Assembly (NCBI RefSeq): GCF_900129315.1
Contig: NZ_FQUS01000007.1
Location: forward strand, 1 to 64,000
Origin: Fodinibius roseus
Lineage (GTDB): Bacteria; Bacteroidota; Rhodothermia; Balneolales; Balneolaceae
Direction: 5' to 3'
Length of the DNA stretch: 64,000 nt
Made by a program: the position numbers and the translations under genes. Below, piece after piece: positions 56,400 to 64,000 of the stretch. How positions within the stretch are numbered: position 1 is the stretch's first letter; every line of letters starts with the position of its first letter. The notes beneath the pieces were generated by a model that saw only the letters and a program-made list of their open reading frames with translations, made no database searches and had not been told where the DNA came from.

Positions 56400-58094
56400 C
56401 TACTCCACGTCCCCCATCAGTTTTTTGACAGGGGGCGCGGCAATCAGCGCCACAATTCCACCGCCTCCTACGATCATAGCAACCCACCAGAAGAGGCTTG
56501 TGGGGGCAAGCGTTTCGAGCTGGCCGGCCAGGAGTCCGGCAAACAGATTGCCCACGGCCGCGGCGACAAACCAGATGCCCATCATTTGACTGACCCGGCT
56601 TTGAGGGGCCAGCTTGGTCATGGATGAGAGCCCGACAGGCGACAGGCAGAGTTCGCCGCAGGTATGCAGGAAATAGGTTACGATAAGCCAGGAGGGACTT
56701 ACGGGATTCGCCTCCGTGGCGTTGACTGCTCCCCACGAGAGCACAAAAAAGCCGGCGGCCAGGCCGAATAATCCCAATCCGAATTTAACCGGGATAGAGG
56801 GATTCGCATTTTTGGACGCCAGCCAGGTCCACAGCCACCCGAATATCGGGGCGAAAACGACAATAAAAAACGGGTTGATAAGCTGAAGGGTGCTGGCCGG
56901 CGTTTCCCAGCCGATACCGATCCGCTGAATCAGCCACCAGATAAAAATCAGAATACCTACCGAGGAGATACCGACCACCCATTTGGCAAAGTCCCAGAGA
57001 TTCTTGCGATTGAAAACCCGGTATACCATGTACAATACCGGGATCGCAATAAGCAGCGTAAGGATAGAAGCGGTCGTAGCATCGAGCCAGGCAATGTCTC
57101 CGATAGAACGGTTGGTGAGATCCTGGGCAAAGAGGTTAAGCGAAGAACCCGCCTGTTCAAACCCGCTCCAGAAGAGCGCCGCCAGGATAAAGAGCCAGAA
57201 AATGACCCCTAATTTCTTCTGTTCCTCTCTTGTGTGTCCCCCGAAGAAGATGATGTAGCCGAAGAATAGGATGGTTATCGTCACCGCCGCCCCGCCCAGG
57301 TACTCGGCCAGGGTCTGGAGCGTAATGTTGATGACACCGGAACTCATCAGGAAGGTGAAAGCAACGATAGCACCGGCTGTAACGGAGAGAATCGTATAAA
57401 ATCTACGGCTCCGCGCGTTAAGGACTTCCCGGCTCTCGCCGGTTTTGAGGTCCCCGGCATTGCCTAAAAATTTGTAGCCGTATTTATAGGAAATCAGTCC
57501 GAGCACCATTCCGAATCCGGCCAGTGAAAATCCGTAGTGCCAGTTATAGCCCTCGCCCAGGAGCCCGCAGAGCAGGGGACCCAAAATGGCGCCAAAATTA
57601 ATGCCCATGTAGAAGATAGAAAAGCCGGCATCCCGTCGCGCCCCGCCCTCGGGATACAAGTCCCCCACCATCGAACTGACGTTGGGCTTCAGCAGGCCGG
57701 TGCCGATGACAATGAGTGCCAGTCCGATATAAAAGAACATGGTGGTGGGGACCGCCATGCTAAAGTGTCCCGCCGCGATAATGCACCCGCCGACAAACAC
57801 CGCTTTGCGCTGACCCCAGAGTTTATCAGCAACCCATCCGCCCGGGAGGGAAAGCACATAAACAAAAAAGGTGTATAACCCGTAGATAGCGGTGGCTTTT
57901 CCGACGCTGAAGCCGAGGCCGGGATTGTTTCCCATCGCTTCTGCGGTCATAAAGAGCACCAGCAGGGCGCGCATGCCGTAATAACTGAAACGCTCCCAGA
58001 GTTCCGTAAAAAAAAGTGTTGAGAGTCCCCGGGGATGGCCGAAAAAATCGTTCTTTTGTCCGGTGTGAACCGATCCTGATTGTTCGTTTGCCAT
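56400..58094 (-). CDS. POT-family proton-coupled peptide transporter
   Basis: This inner-membrane carrier imports di- and tripeptides with protons. Key motifs: ELWERFSYYGMRALLVLFM (the ExxER-like proton site), the PTR signature GFSIFYMGINFGAILGPLL, and CGELCLSPVGLSSMTKLAP near the end. About 14 helices. The C-terminal half has several long cytoplasmic linkers. A GTP-free MFS carrier of 564 residues is normal for this family in Bacteroidota. The start at 58094 (MANEQSG) is favoured; an ATG three codons earlier exists. Confidence 0.94.
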   Translation of the reverse strand: MANEQSGSVHTGQKNDFFGHPRGLSTLFFTELWERFSYYGMRALLVLFMTAEAMGNNPGLGFSVGKATAIYGLYTFFVYVLSLPGGWVADKLWGQRKAVFVGGCIIAAGHFSMAVPTTMFFYIGLALIVIGTGLLKPNVSSMVGDLYPEGGARRDAGFSIFYMGINFGAILGPLLCGLLGEGYNWHYGFSLAGFGMVLGLISYKYGYKFLGNAGDLKTGESREVLNARSRRFYTILSVTAGAIVAFTFLMSSGVINITLQTLAEYLGGAAVTITILFFGYIIFFGGHTREEQKKLGVIFWLFILAALFWSGFEQAGSSLNLFAQDLTNRSIGDIAWLDATTASILTLLIAIPVLYMVYRVFNRKNLWDFAKWVVGISSVGILIFIWWLIQRIGIGWETPASTLQLINPFFIVVFAPIFGWLWTWLASKNANPSIPVKFGLGLFGLAAGFFVLSWGAVNATEANPVSPSWLIVTYFLHTCGELCLSPVGLSSMTKLAPQSRVSQMMGIWFVAAAVGNLFAGLLAGQLETLAPTSLFWWVAMIVGGGGIVALIAAPPVKKLMGDVE

Positions 58095-58277
58095 TGCGTA
58101 CACCTGTTATCTTAACATTGCCATTACTCAAAAGTCAACGCTTCTGTATGCGGTGCATGATAATTAAAGCGCCATAGTGAAGCAACTTTTAGTAGCGGGA
58201 CCTTTTGCAACCCGTCATTGACCCGCCGGCCGGGCCACAGGTTTTGCCTGAACGCTATTCCCCGAACTGTCCCCCGA

Positions 58278-58949
58278 TCAACTATTTTCAGCTGGTGGTT
58301 TATGGAACATGATAACGCGATCGGCCGGGAAATTCAGTGCAGCATTCCAGTAACCGGAGAGCCACCGGAACGTCTTCTCCGTAAAGAAGGTAACGTGCGT
58401 ATAATCCAGCCGGTAATGCCAGTCGGCAAAAAAGTCCCGGTTATCCTCGGCTATTTTCGTCATAATACCCAGGTAACCGCCGGGTCGCAGGCAGCTCCAC
58501 AGCCGATCGAGTTCTTTTCCGGGATGAAAGAGATGTTCCACCACCTCGGTGGCGGTAATAAAATCATAGGTCTCCTCGAAAACGGAGGGGGCCCGCTCAT
58601 AAAAGGAGTCGTAGATACGCATTTCATGACCCTCTTCCTCAAACATGATATGCAGGGTGGGACCCGGTCCCGACCCGAAATCAAGTCCCTTGCTCTCTGG
58701 TTTCAGCAGCTCGTTCATCGGGTGAAATAACTGTCCGAGGAAGGCGCGATACCCTTCGTCACCGGGATCATTTTCATGGGTTTCGTAACGCGCGAACTCT
58801 TTATCCCTTGAGGGACGGTTTTCGGGAGCGGCGAAAATCAGACGGCAGCGCCGGCACTGGCAGTAATTGCCGGCATAATGCTCTGAATCATCTTCATAAA
58901 AATGCCGGACATCGGAATGAGCGCATAAAATACAGGAATCAGGCGGCAT
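58278..58949 (-). CDS. Class I SAM-dependent methyltransferase with zinc-ribbon N-terminus
   Basis: A 223-residue protein starts with a CxxC-(about 20)-CxxC zinc-binding module (CILCAHS and YCQCRRCRLIF). The methyltransferase fold follows: SAM loop GLDFGSGPGPTL, then YDFITATEVVEHLFHPGKEL and LRPGGYLGIMT. This layout resembles methyltransferases that act on tRNA or on small-molecule or sugar substrates; the target is unknown. Single gene, close to the end of the transporter start region. Confidence 0.9.
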   Translation of the reverse strand: MPPDSCILCAHSDVRHFYEDDSEHYAGNYCQCRRCRLIFAAPENRPSRDKEFARYETHENDPGDEGYRAFLGQLFHPMNELLKPESKGLDFGSGPGPTLHIMFEEEGHEMRIYDSFYERAPSVFEETYDFITATEVVEHLFHPGKELDRLWSCLRPGGYLGIMTKIAEDNRDFFADWHYRLDYTHVTFFTEKTFRWLSGYWNAALNFPADRVIMFHKPPAENS

Positions 58950-59201
58950 GGGGAAGAATATGCATGGAGATTTATTTGTAGCTTTGAAAATACAAAATTG
59001 TAACGGCTAAGAGGAATCCCGTGCTTAAACAGACAGCACCGCGTTAGCGGGGAGATTACCTGACCTGCAAAGCCGGGGCCCGGGGCCTTGTTATATCCTA
59101 AACCAGCAACTCATCATTAAGAAGGCTAACAACAGGTGGGCATTATCGAAAAAGAAGCATTTACAGCGGTGGAATCAACGTCGAAGCGGATTGGTAATCA
59201 A

Positions 59202-59738
59202 TCATCCCGCGCGTTTGACCTTGGTCTTTTCTTCAGGTACCGACTCCCCGACCGATCGATAGGAGCGATCGTGATACAGCACGCCCGGATGGTCATTTTG
59301 CTGTTCAATTTCCACCACCTCGCCCACAATGATAGTATGATCGCCGGCTTTAAGCTTATCATACGAACGACATTGTATGACGGTTGAGATATTGTTTAAA
59401 ATAGGACTGCCGTATGCGCTGCGATAGTAGTCGACATCCTCAAACTGTTCTTCACCCGTCCGCCCGGAAACGGCAAAGTGATCGCACAGGCTGGATTGTT
59501 CCGGCTGTGGAATATGAATGGCATAATGGGTAGCCCGGGTTATTAATCCGTGAATTTGAGCTTCGTGATCGATATTGAAAGAGATGAGCGGAGGGGTAAG
59601 CGATAAGCTCGTGAAAGAGCCGATGGTGATTCCTCTTTTCTCTTTGCCGATAGCAGCGGTAGCGATCGTTACCGGAAAGGGCAGCTGCCGCATGGCTTTT
59701 TTAAGAGATTCAGCTGTTTCTTCTTTGGAAATAGTCAT
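59202..59738 (-). CDS. Flavin reductase domain protein
   Basis: This is a 178-residue FMN-binding protein of the HpaC-like reductase family. Signatures: PFPVTIATAAIGKEKRGITI, SFTSLSLTPPLISFNI, and HYAIHIPQPEQSSLCDHFAV, plus GDHTIIVGEVVEIE. It supplies reduced flavin to a two-component monooxygenase, most likely SfnG encoded upstream. I start it at 59738; the longer frame to 59786 runs into the dispersed repeat copy I and is not protein-like. Confidence 0.9.
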   Translation of the reverse strand: MTISKEETAESLKKAMRQLPFPVTIATAAIGKEKRGITIGSFTSLSLTPPLISFNIDHEAQIHGLITRATHYAIHIPQPEQSSLCDHFAVSGRTGEEQFEDVDYYRSAYGSPILNNISTVIQCRSYDKLKAGDHTIIVGEVVEIEQQNDHPGVLYHDRSYRSVGESVPEEKTKVKRAG

Positions 59739-59756
59739 ACTGATTGTTGGTTTACG

Positions 59757-59894
59757 ATGCCTTTGCAAAACCGTTCTTTTGTCCAATGCCGGCGTAATCG
59801 GCCGGTTGAAATTCTCACATATGGGCTATGGCTGCGAGGGCAACCTCCCTGGGGCCTTGACTCTGAACAAAATTCCTGATTTTTCAAAGGTTTC
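59757..59894 (+). repeat. Dispersed ~140-bp repeat, copy I (subtype 2)
   Basis: It starts GATGCCTTTGCAAAACCGTT and ends CTGATTTTTCAAAGGTTTC. Its interior CGGCGTAATCGGCCGGTTGA and CTGCGAGGGCAACCTCCC closely follows copy D, unlike the other copies. It lies inside the organosulfur gene cluster, between the FMN reductase and the flavin reductase. Confidence 0.85.
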
Positions 59895-59913
59895 ATTTAG
59901 TGTTAGCCGGAAA

Positions 59914-60504
59914 TCAGAACTGGGGTCCCAGCGAGGATAAAAAGGTGCTTTTGTCAATATACTGCGATAGCTCGATAGTCGATTTGCCCAGGTTCTGCAG
60001 CCGCTGAACAACTTTTTTATCGACGATTCGGTCCTCCTCGAATTGAGAGGCGTTGATATAGATGCCGCCGCCTACCTGGTAGGCCCCAAAAAAAGAAGCA
60101 ATGGGCCCCAGTTCCTGGCTCACGGAAAGGTAGTGATGGTCCGTGGCGCCGGTTGCTATGAGGCCGACCGGCCGGTTTTCCAGCGGGGCTTGGTTTGACT
60201 GCCACTTTCCCCGGGGAATAAGATCAAAAAGATTTTTAAGAACGCCTGAATAGCTCCCCCGGTAGACCGGTGTTCCTATGAGATAGGCCTTGCTGCTGAT
60301 GATGAGCTCCAGTGCCCGGGCCGTATCGCCGCTGTACTGCTCCAGCTTCCGGCCGTCAGCGGTTTCAAGATCATACTCCGCCAGATGGAGGAGGTCGGTT
60401 TCGATATCAAATTCCCCGGCGGCGGACTGTAATGCTATTTCTACGGCTGTTCTGGTTTTTGAAGGGTTCGAAACACTGCCGACGATACCCAGTAGGTTGC
60501 TCAT
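59914..60504 (-). CDS. NAD(P)H-dependent FMN reductase (SsuE/MsuE-like)
   Basis: This is a 196-residue flavodoxin-like reductase. The FMN-binding loop GIVGSVSNPSKTRTAVEIAL is at the N-terminus and the second loop GTPVYRGSYSGVLKNLFDLI near residue 85. SsuE-type enzymes donate reduced FMN to alkanesulfonate or sulfone monooxygenases. Its position directly downstream of sfnG, in the same direction, supports that role. A second flavin reductase follows, so the monooxygenase has two candidate partners. Confidence 0.93.
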   Translation of the reverse strand: MSNLLGIVGSVSNPSKTRTAVEIALQSAAGEFDIETDLLHLAEYDLETADGRKLEQYSGDTARALELIISSKAYLIGTPVYRGSYSGVLKNLFDLIPRGKWQSNQAPLENRPVGLIATGATDHHYLSVSQELGPIASFFGAYQVGGGIYINASQFEEDRIVDKKVVQRLQNLGKSTIELSQYIDKSTFLSSLGPQF

Positions 60505-60767
60505 AATATGTTTAAAATTTTAGCCCGTATTTCTCACAAAATATGAAAAAACTCTACCTTCCTCATGGCCGATGAGTTATAGCCATTTTAGGGTATGGGT
60601 TACATTACCCTGATGAGAAATCCGGCTCGGTGATATTAATTACTATTATGTCTATAAATAAGAATATTCATGTGTTGAAACCGGAATTATCTCATCCTGT
60701 TCAATGATCAGAGGTCGAACAGGGATGAGATATACTCCGGATACCAGGGCTAGTGGTAATGGTAATG

Positions 60768-61850
60768 TTAAACGGGGACGGTTTCCGCTGGCCTGGTCGA
60801 CGCTGTTTCTCTGACGGCAGGGATAATTTCATTACCGAAATGAGGAAGCTCATCGGTGAAATGGAGAAATCCGGTAAGTACGAGGTCCACGCCGATGGCA
60901 TCGAGCTGGCGAATGCGCTCGACTATTTGTTCTTTTGTACCGATAAGACCCGTTTTGAAGCCGTCATTGTATTGGACAAGATCGTTGAAATCGGAATCGG
61001 CCCACATGCCCTCGCCCTCCGGTGCTGACTGCCCGGCGCGTTTGACTTGCTCTTTAAAGCCTTCCACGGCCTCCGCTGTGGCGTGCTCGATAATATTTTC
61101 CAGTACTTCCTTTGCTTCCGCTTCGGTATCCCGGCAAATCACAAAGGAGTTTACGCCTACTTTGGGAGGTTCTGTGCCGAACTCCCTGGCATATTGACGA
61201 ACCTGATCGATCTGGCCCTTTATCTTTTCAAGGCTTCCTCCGTTGAGAAACAGCCAGTCCGAGACCCGGGCCGCCATTTTTAAAGCGCGCGGGGAGTTCC
61301 CGCCCTGGAAAATGTCCGGGGGCGTAATGGGCTTGGGCTCGCAGGGAGCCTCATCAATCTGGTAGAAGCGGCCGTTGAAGGAAAAGCTTTCCTCGGTCCA
61401 CAAGCCTTTCAGTACCTTGATAAACTCTTCACTCCGGTCATACCGCTCGTCGTGGGCAAGCCAGGATTCGCCGAAGCGGGTGAATTCATCCTTAAACCAG
61501 CCGCTGACCACATTAAGGTGGAAGCGTCCATTGCTGATCCGGTCGGAGGTGGCCACAAAGTTGGCGATAGGTCCCGGGTTCCACTGTCCCGGGTGAACGG
61601 CACCGATGAGCCGTAATTTCTCGGTATTGGCGGCAAGAGCATTAGCGATGCTCAACGCCTCCAGCTGTTTTTCGGCATTGTAACTTCCAAAAAAGCGGGC
61701 CTGGGCCAGGCCGTAATCAAAGCCGACCTGCTCGGCGGTTTGTGCCAGTTCCCTGTTGTATTCATAGGTCCAATCCGTTTTCATCGGCCAGTCGGTAATG
61801 ACCAGTCCGCCACTTACGTTGGGAACCCAGTAAGCAAATTTTGTATCCAT
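60768..61850 (-). CDS. sfnG: Dimethylsulfone monooxygenase SfnG (FMNH2-dependent)
   Basis: This is a luciferase-like monooxygenase that converts dimethylsulfone to methanesulfinate, releasing sulfur for growth. SfnG-type features: FAYWVPNVSGGLVITDW at the N-terminus, QVGFDYGLAQARFFGSY, RFHLNVVSGWFKDEFTRFGE, and RYDRSEEFIKVLKGLWTEESF. SsuD (alkanesulfonate) is the nearest alternative. The 360-residue length fits. Two flavin reductases follow. Transcription is probably controlled by the leader described at 61926-62092. It is the first structural gene of the cluster. Confidence 0.9.
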   Translation of the reverse strand: MDTKFAYWVPNVSGGLVITDWPMKTDWTYEYNRELAQTAEQVGFDYGLAQARFFGSYNAEKQLEALSIANALAANTEKLRLIGAVHPGQWNPGPIANFVATSDRISNGRFHLNVVSGWFKDEFTRFGESWLAHDERYDRSEEFIKVLKGLWTEESFSFNGRFYQIDEAPCEPKPITPPDIFQGGNSPRALKMAARVSDWLFLNGGSLEKIKGQIDQVRQYAREFGTEPPKVGVNSFVICRDTEAEAKEVLENIIEHATAEAVEGFKEQVKRAGQSAPEGEGMWADSDFNDLVQYNDGFKTGLIGTKEQIVERIRQLDAIGVDLVLTGFLHFTDELPHFGNEIIPAVRETASTRPAETVPV

Positions 61851-61925
61851 TATGTTAATGTTGTTTCATGTTAGTATTAAAATGTACGACCCGGGGGGTT
61901 CTTCGGTCGATAAAAACCGTATCAA

Positions 61926-61964
61926 TAAAAAAGCCCGCTCACCTGAGAAGATGAGCGGGCTTTT
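61926..61964 (-). terminator. Intrinsic terminator / attenuator before sfnG
   Basis: On the minus strand GCCCGCTCA pairs perfectly with TGAGCGGGC across a 10-nt loop. The stem is extended by AAAA/TTTT and followed by TTTTTTA. It lies 30 nt after the leader-ORF stop and 75 nt before the sfnG start codon, so it would end transcription before sfnG unless prevented. Confidence 0.85.
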
Positions 61965-61993
61965 GATTTTCTTCTGAAAAGAATCTTAAAAAA

Positions 61994-62092
61994 TCATGTG
62001 AGCATTGCTCTCTTACAGGTGGTTTTCTTGTATTCAGGCATACAGCAGAGCGCCATCATACAACACATATAAAGAGAGCAGAACATTCGCAT
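61994..62092 (-). CDS. Cys/Met-rich leader peptide (putative attenuator peptide)
   Basis: This is a 32-codon ORF directly before the terminator. It has Cys at positions 5, 10, 11, 16, 17 and 26 and Met at 1, 3, 9, 12, 13, 18 and 30; the N-terminal 18 residues hold five Cys and six Met. Such a count of sulfur amino acids in a leader ahead of a sulfur-acquisition gene suggests a ribosome-stalling sensor of Cys-tRNA or Met-tRNA charging. Codons 5-7 (TGCTCTCTT) and 27-29 (AAGAGAGCA) are perfectly complementary over 9 bases, so the ORF itself can fold. There is no strong ribosome-binding site. Its alternative, a genuine small protein, cannot be excluded. Confidence 0.55.
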   Translation of the reverse strand: MRMFCSLYMCCMMALCCMPEYKKTTCKRAMLT

Positions 62093-62306
62093 CGTTTTCA
62101 CTTTGTAATTATTTCGTTCATTCGCCCCTAACTTAAAAGTAGTATTGCAAAAAACAAAAATTTTTTATGGTTTTGTTTTAACGGTAAGAATCGTCTGTCC
62201 CTTCTGTTCCTCCCGGTTAAAACCGTGACCGTCTTCCGGCAAAAAAAAGGAGATGAAACGCAGGACGTGCGGTAATGGCAGAGTAGCTGGTTTATTTATT
62301 TTACTT

Positions 62307-62450
62307 AAAGAGGTCTTTGCAAAACCGTTATTTTGCCCCGTCTTGACATTGTCGCAATTTCAACATCCTCATATATTTTTTATACACACTGTGGTTTTGA
62401 AATCGCTCAGGGGTTGGTATTGCCCCCCTGGCTTTTTAAAGCCCTCTTGA
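62307..62450 (+). repeat. Dispersed ~140-bp repeat, copy J
   Basis: It starts AAGAGGTCTTTGCAAAACCG and ends GGCTTTTTAAAGCCCTCTTG. Interior matches with other copies include ATTTCAACATCCTCA, ACTGTGGTTTTGAAATCGCT and CAGGGGTTGGTATTG. Confidence 0.9.
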
Positions 62451-62470
62451 TAGAGAGCCAGGACGCTTAA

Positions 62471-62514
62471 TCAGGCACGGGAGACTACGGGATCAGTCAC
62501 GCGGGACTACGGGC
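62471..62514. repeat. 22-bp tandem duplication at the Mrp stop codon
   Basis: Two adjacent 22-bp units (TCAGGCACGGGAGACTACGG and TCAGTCACGCGGGACTACGG, each plus two bases) agree at 18 of 22 positions. The second overlaps the stop codon of the Mrp gene. Confidence 0.6.
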
Positions 62515-63679
62515 GAATTTTGATATCAATTTTTTCCGTCGGATCTTTCGATTGATTCCGGATCGCAAGCTGTTGAATCACATTATTGGAGAGCTCCACA
62601 AAGGCCTGCGCCGACCGGGACTCGAGTCCCTCTTCCAGTACAATCGGCTTGCCGGCATCTCCGCTTTCACGGACGGCCTGCTCCAGCGGTATTTCGCCCA
62701 GGAAGTTGGCTCCGATTCGCTCAGCAAGATCGCGGGCGCCGTGTTTGCCGAAGATATGATATTTTTTGCCGGGCCTGTCTTCGGGGATAAAATAGGCCAT
62801 ATTTTCGACCAGTCCCAGGACCGGGACGTTTACTTTCTTAAACATGGCAACGCCTTTTCGAGCGTCATCCAGGGCCACCGTTTGCGGGGTGGAAACGATG
62901 ACGGCTCCCGTCAGCGGAACGGTTTGTACCAGCGTCAGCTGGATATCGCCGGTTCCCGGGGGAAGGTCGAGCACGAGATAATCGAGTTCCCCCCATTCAA
63001 CTTCTTCCATAAACTGTTTGACTGCACTGGTGACCATCGGTCCCCGCCAGATCATGGCCTGGTCGGGGTCCACCAGCAGTCCCATCGACAGAAAGCGGAT
63101 GCCGTACTTCTTGAGAGGGATCAGCTTTTTCTGGGTCGTGATATTGGGACGCTCATGCGTATCCATCATCGTGGGGATACTGGGACCGTAGATGTCGGTA
63201 TCCAGCAGTCCCACCTTCGCCCCCGTGCGGGCCAGTCCGCAGGCCAGGTTAACCGCTACTGTAGATTTGCCAACTCCGCCCTTGCCGGAAGCAACGGCGA
63301 TTACATTTTTGACGCCGGAAAGCAGCTCCTCTTCCCCCTCATCTTTTTGTCGCTTCTTTTTTTTACGGTGTCCCTGGCCCGGAAAGGCCTGCTCCTCTCC
63401 CCGACCGTCTTCCCGGTCCCGGAATTTAGAGATATTGACCGCCGTGGTGACATCCAGCACGGCCCCTTCGTCCACATACGTGCGAATGGCTTCTTCGCAC
63501 TTTTCTTTGAGATGGGACTCCAGCTGGCTGTTTTTTTCGGGGAGATCGATCGTGAAGGTAATAAAGCTGTCTTGCACGATTAGATCTTCAATCATGTCGA
63601 GGGTGACGAGATCTTTCTCCATCTCGGGATGCATCACATGGGTCAGGGCCGTGCGTACTTGCTGCTTGTTAATCGGCAT
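62507..63679 (-). CDS. mrp: Mrp/NBP35-type iron-sulfur carrier ATPase
   Basis: This P-loop ATPase helps deliver iron-sulfur clusters. N-terminal MIP18-like domain (residues 1-95) with LTHVMHPEMEKDLVTLDMIE; then a charged linker with RKKKKRQKDEG. The ATPase has the deviant Walker A VASGKGGVGKSTVAVNLA, LDTDIYGPSIPTMM, and LDLPPGTGDIQLTL. In Bacteroidota the CxxC cluster motif seen in other Mrp proteins is usually missing; here too VENMAYFIPED has no cysteines. The start at 63679 opens the conserved domain; 21 further codons upstream are open but not conserved. Confidence 0.94.
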   Translation of the reverse strand: MPINKQQVRTALTHVMHPEMEKDLVTLDMIEDLIVQDSFITFTIDLPEKNSQLESHLKEKCEEAIRTYVDEGAVLDVTTAVNISKFRDREDGRGEEQAFPGQGHRKKKKRQKDEGEEELLSGVKNVIAVASGKGGVGKSTVAVNLACGLARTGAKVGLLDTDIYGPSIPTMMDTHERPNITTQKKLIPLKKYGIRFLSMGLLVDPDQAMIWRGPMVTSAVKQFMEEVEWGELDYLVLDLPPGTGDIQLTLVQTVPLTGAVIVSTPQTVALDDARKGVAMFKKVNVPVLGLVENMAYFIPEDRPGKKYHIFGKHGARDLAERIGANFLGEIPLEQAVRESGDAGKPIVLEEGLESRSAQAFVELSNNVIQQLAIRNQSKDPTEKIDIKIRP

Positions 63680-64000
63680 GTTAAAAAAAGGTTGGTTTAA
63701 GCTCGCTAAAATTAGTTTTATAAGATAAGGATTTATATCCACATGCTAAACGTATTCACCCGTCTTTCTCACACATAAAAATTCAGGCTGAGCAATCCGG
63801 GCTAATACCTGAAGAATTCATTCTTCATTCTATTCAGAAATGCGTATTTTATGCAACTGAAATTATGAATAGCCCCAAAGCCGGATATTCAGATAAAAAT
63901 ATTTTCCTCCTGGAAAACCCGGTATCGGATCTGTCCGGGTTGTTTATGGGTTGTGGTCGTTATTACATTTGATAAGAGGTGGCAAGAAAGTTAAAACTGA
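63680..64000. other. Window end, nothing recognised
   Basis: The stretch up to the edge has no supported gene. A 35-codon plus-strand frame starting near 63865 has no family character. The segment next to 63679 should hold the Mrp promoter. Confidence 0.4.

Larger units (their letters stand above)
61851..62506. other. sfnG leader region and repeat copy J
   Basis: From right to left this 656-bp gap holds the terminator end of the Mrp gene side with a short tandem repeat (62471-62514), the dispersed repeat J (62307-62450), the sfnG promoter area, the Cys/Met-rich leader ORF (61994-62092), and the attenuator hairpin (61926-61964). Confidence 0.7.

Noticed and set aside
58190-58225. Possible start of another dispersed-repeat copy (GACCTTTTGCAACCC)
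   Set aside because: Only about 15 bases resemble the repeat start and no interior or end follows.
63865-63975. 35-codon ORF near the window edge
   Set aside because: No recognisable features; too short to support.

Overview
The window looks like a chromosomal segment of a member of the Bacteroidota/Rhodothermota-Balneolota group. The signs are a SusC/SusD pair, TonB-linked and small barrel outer-membrane proteins, lipoproteins, a serine-palmitoyltransferase-like enzyme of the type common in Cytophagia and Flavobacteria, a BspA-type repeat lipoprotein, and a Ser/Thr kinase paired with an ECF sigma factor. Salinibacter- or Balneola-like relatives fit best, but no rRNA is present, so this placement is an inference.

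Layout. 1-1.4 kb: the end of an IS3-family element inserted into a dGTPase gene. 1.7-6.6 kb: tRNA-Asp, apaG, glutathione peroxidase, an outer-membrane protein, a small unknown protein overlapping a metallo-beta-lactamase-fold phosphodiesterase, and a mannose-1-phosphate guanylyltransferase. 6.9-10.1 kb: a PhoB/PhoR-type two-component pair, ruvA and ruvC. 10.5-16.9 kb: ankyrin protein, AGCS symporter, DinB protein, coaX, MarC protein, a free-methionine-sulfoxide-reductase-like GAF protein and a Yip1 membrane protein. 17.1-26 kb: lipoproteins, a ThuA protein, a small barrel protein, the kinase/ECF pair and a collagen-like lipoprotein. 26-36.2 kb: uvrA, a CPBP protein, and a MarR-RND-MFP-OMF efflux operon with a palindromic operator candidate. 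36.7-45.7 kb: alpha-oxoamine synthase, a degenerate DEAD-box protein, a CPBP protease, a degenerate SRAP/HMCES protein, MscS, secG, a hydrolase, an LLM oxidoreductase and an atypical SDR. 46-52 kb: SusC, SusD and an alkaline-phosphatase-superfamily protein. 52-58.9 kb: mnmE, purU, a BspA-like lipoprotein, a POT peptide transporter and a methyltransferase. 59.2-63.7 kb: an organosulfur cluster (sfnG, FMN reductase, flavin reductase) and an Mrp-type ATPase.

Two signals stand out. First, sfnG is preceded by a 32-codon ORF with six Cys and seven Met codons, followed by a strong intrinsic terminator before sfnG. This is the layout of a ribosome-mediated attenuator sensing sulfur amino acids. Second, a roughly 140-bp intergenic repeat with imperfect terminal inverted repeats occurs at least nine times in 64 kb, in two sequence subtypes. 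Two proteins (SRAP/HMCES and DEAD-box) keep their family fold signature but have lost their catalytic residues.
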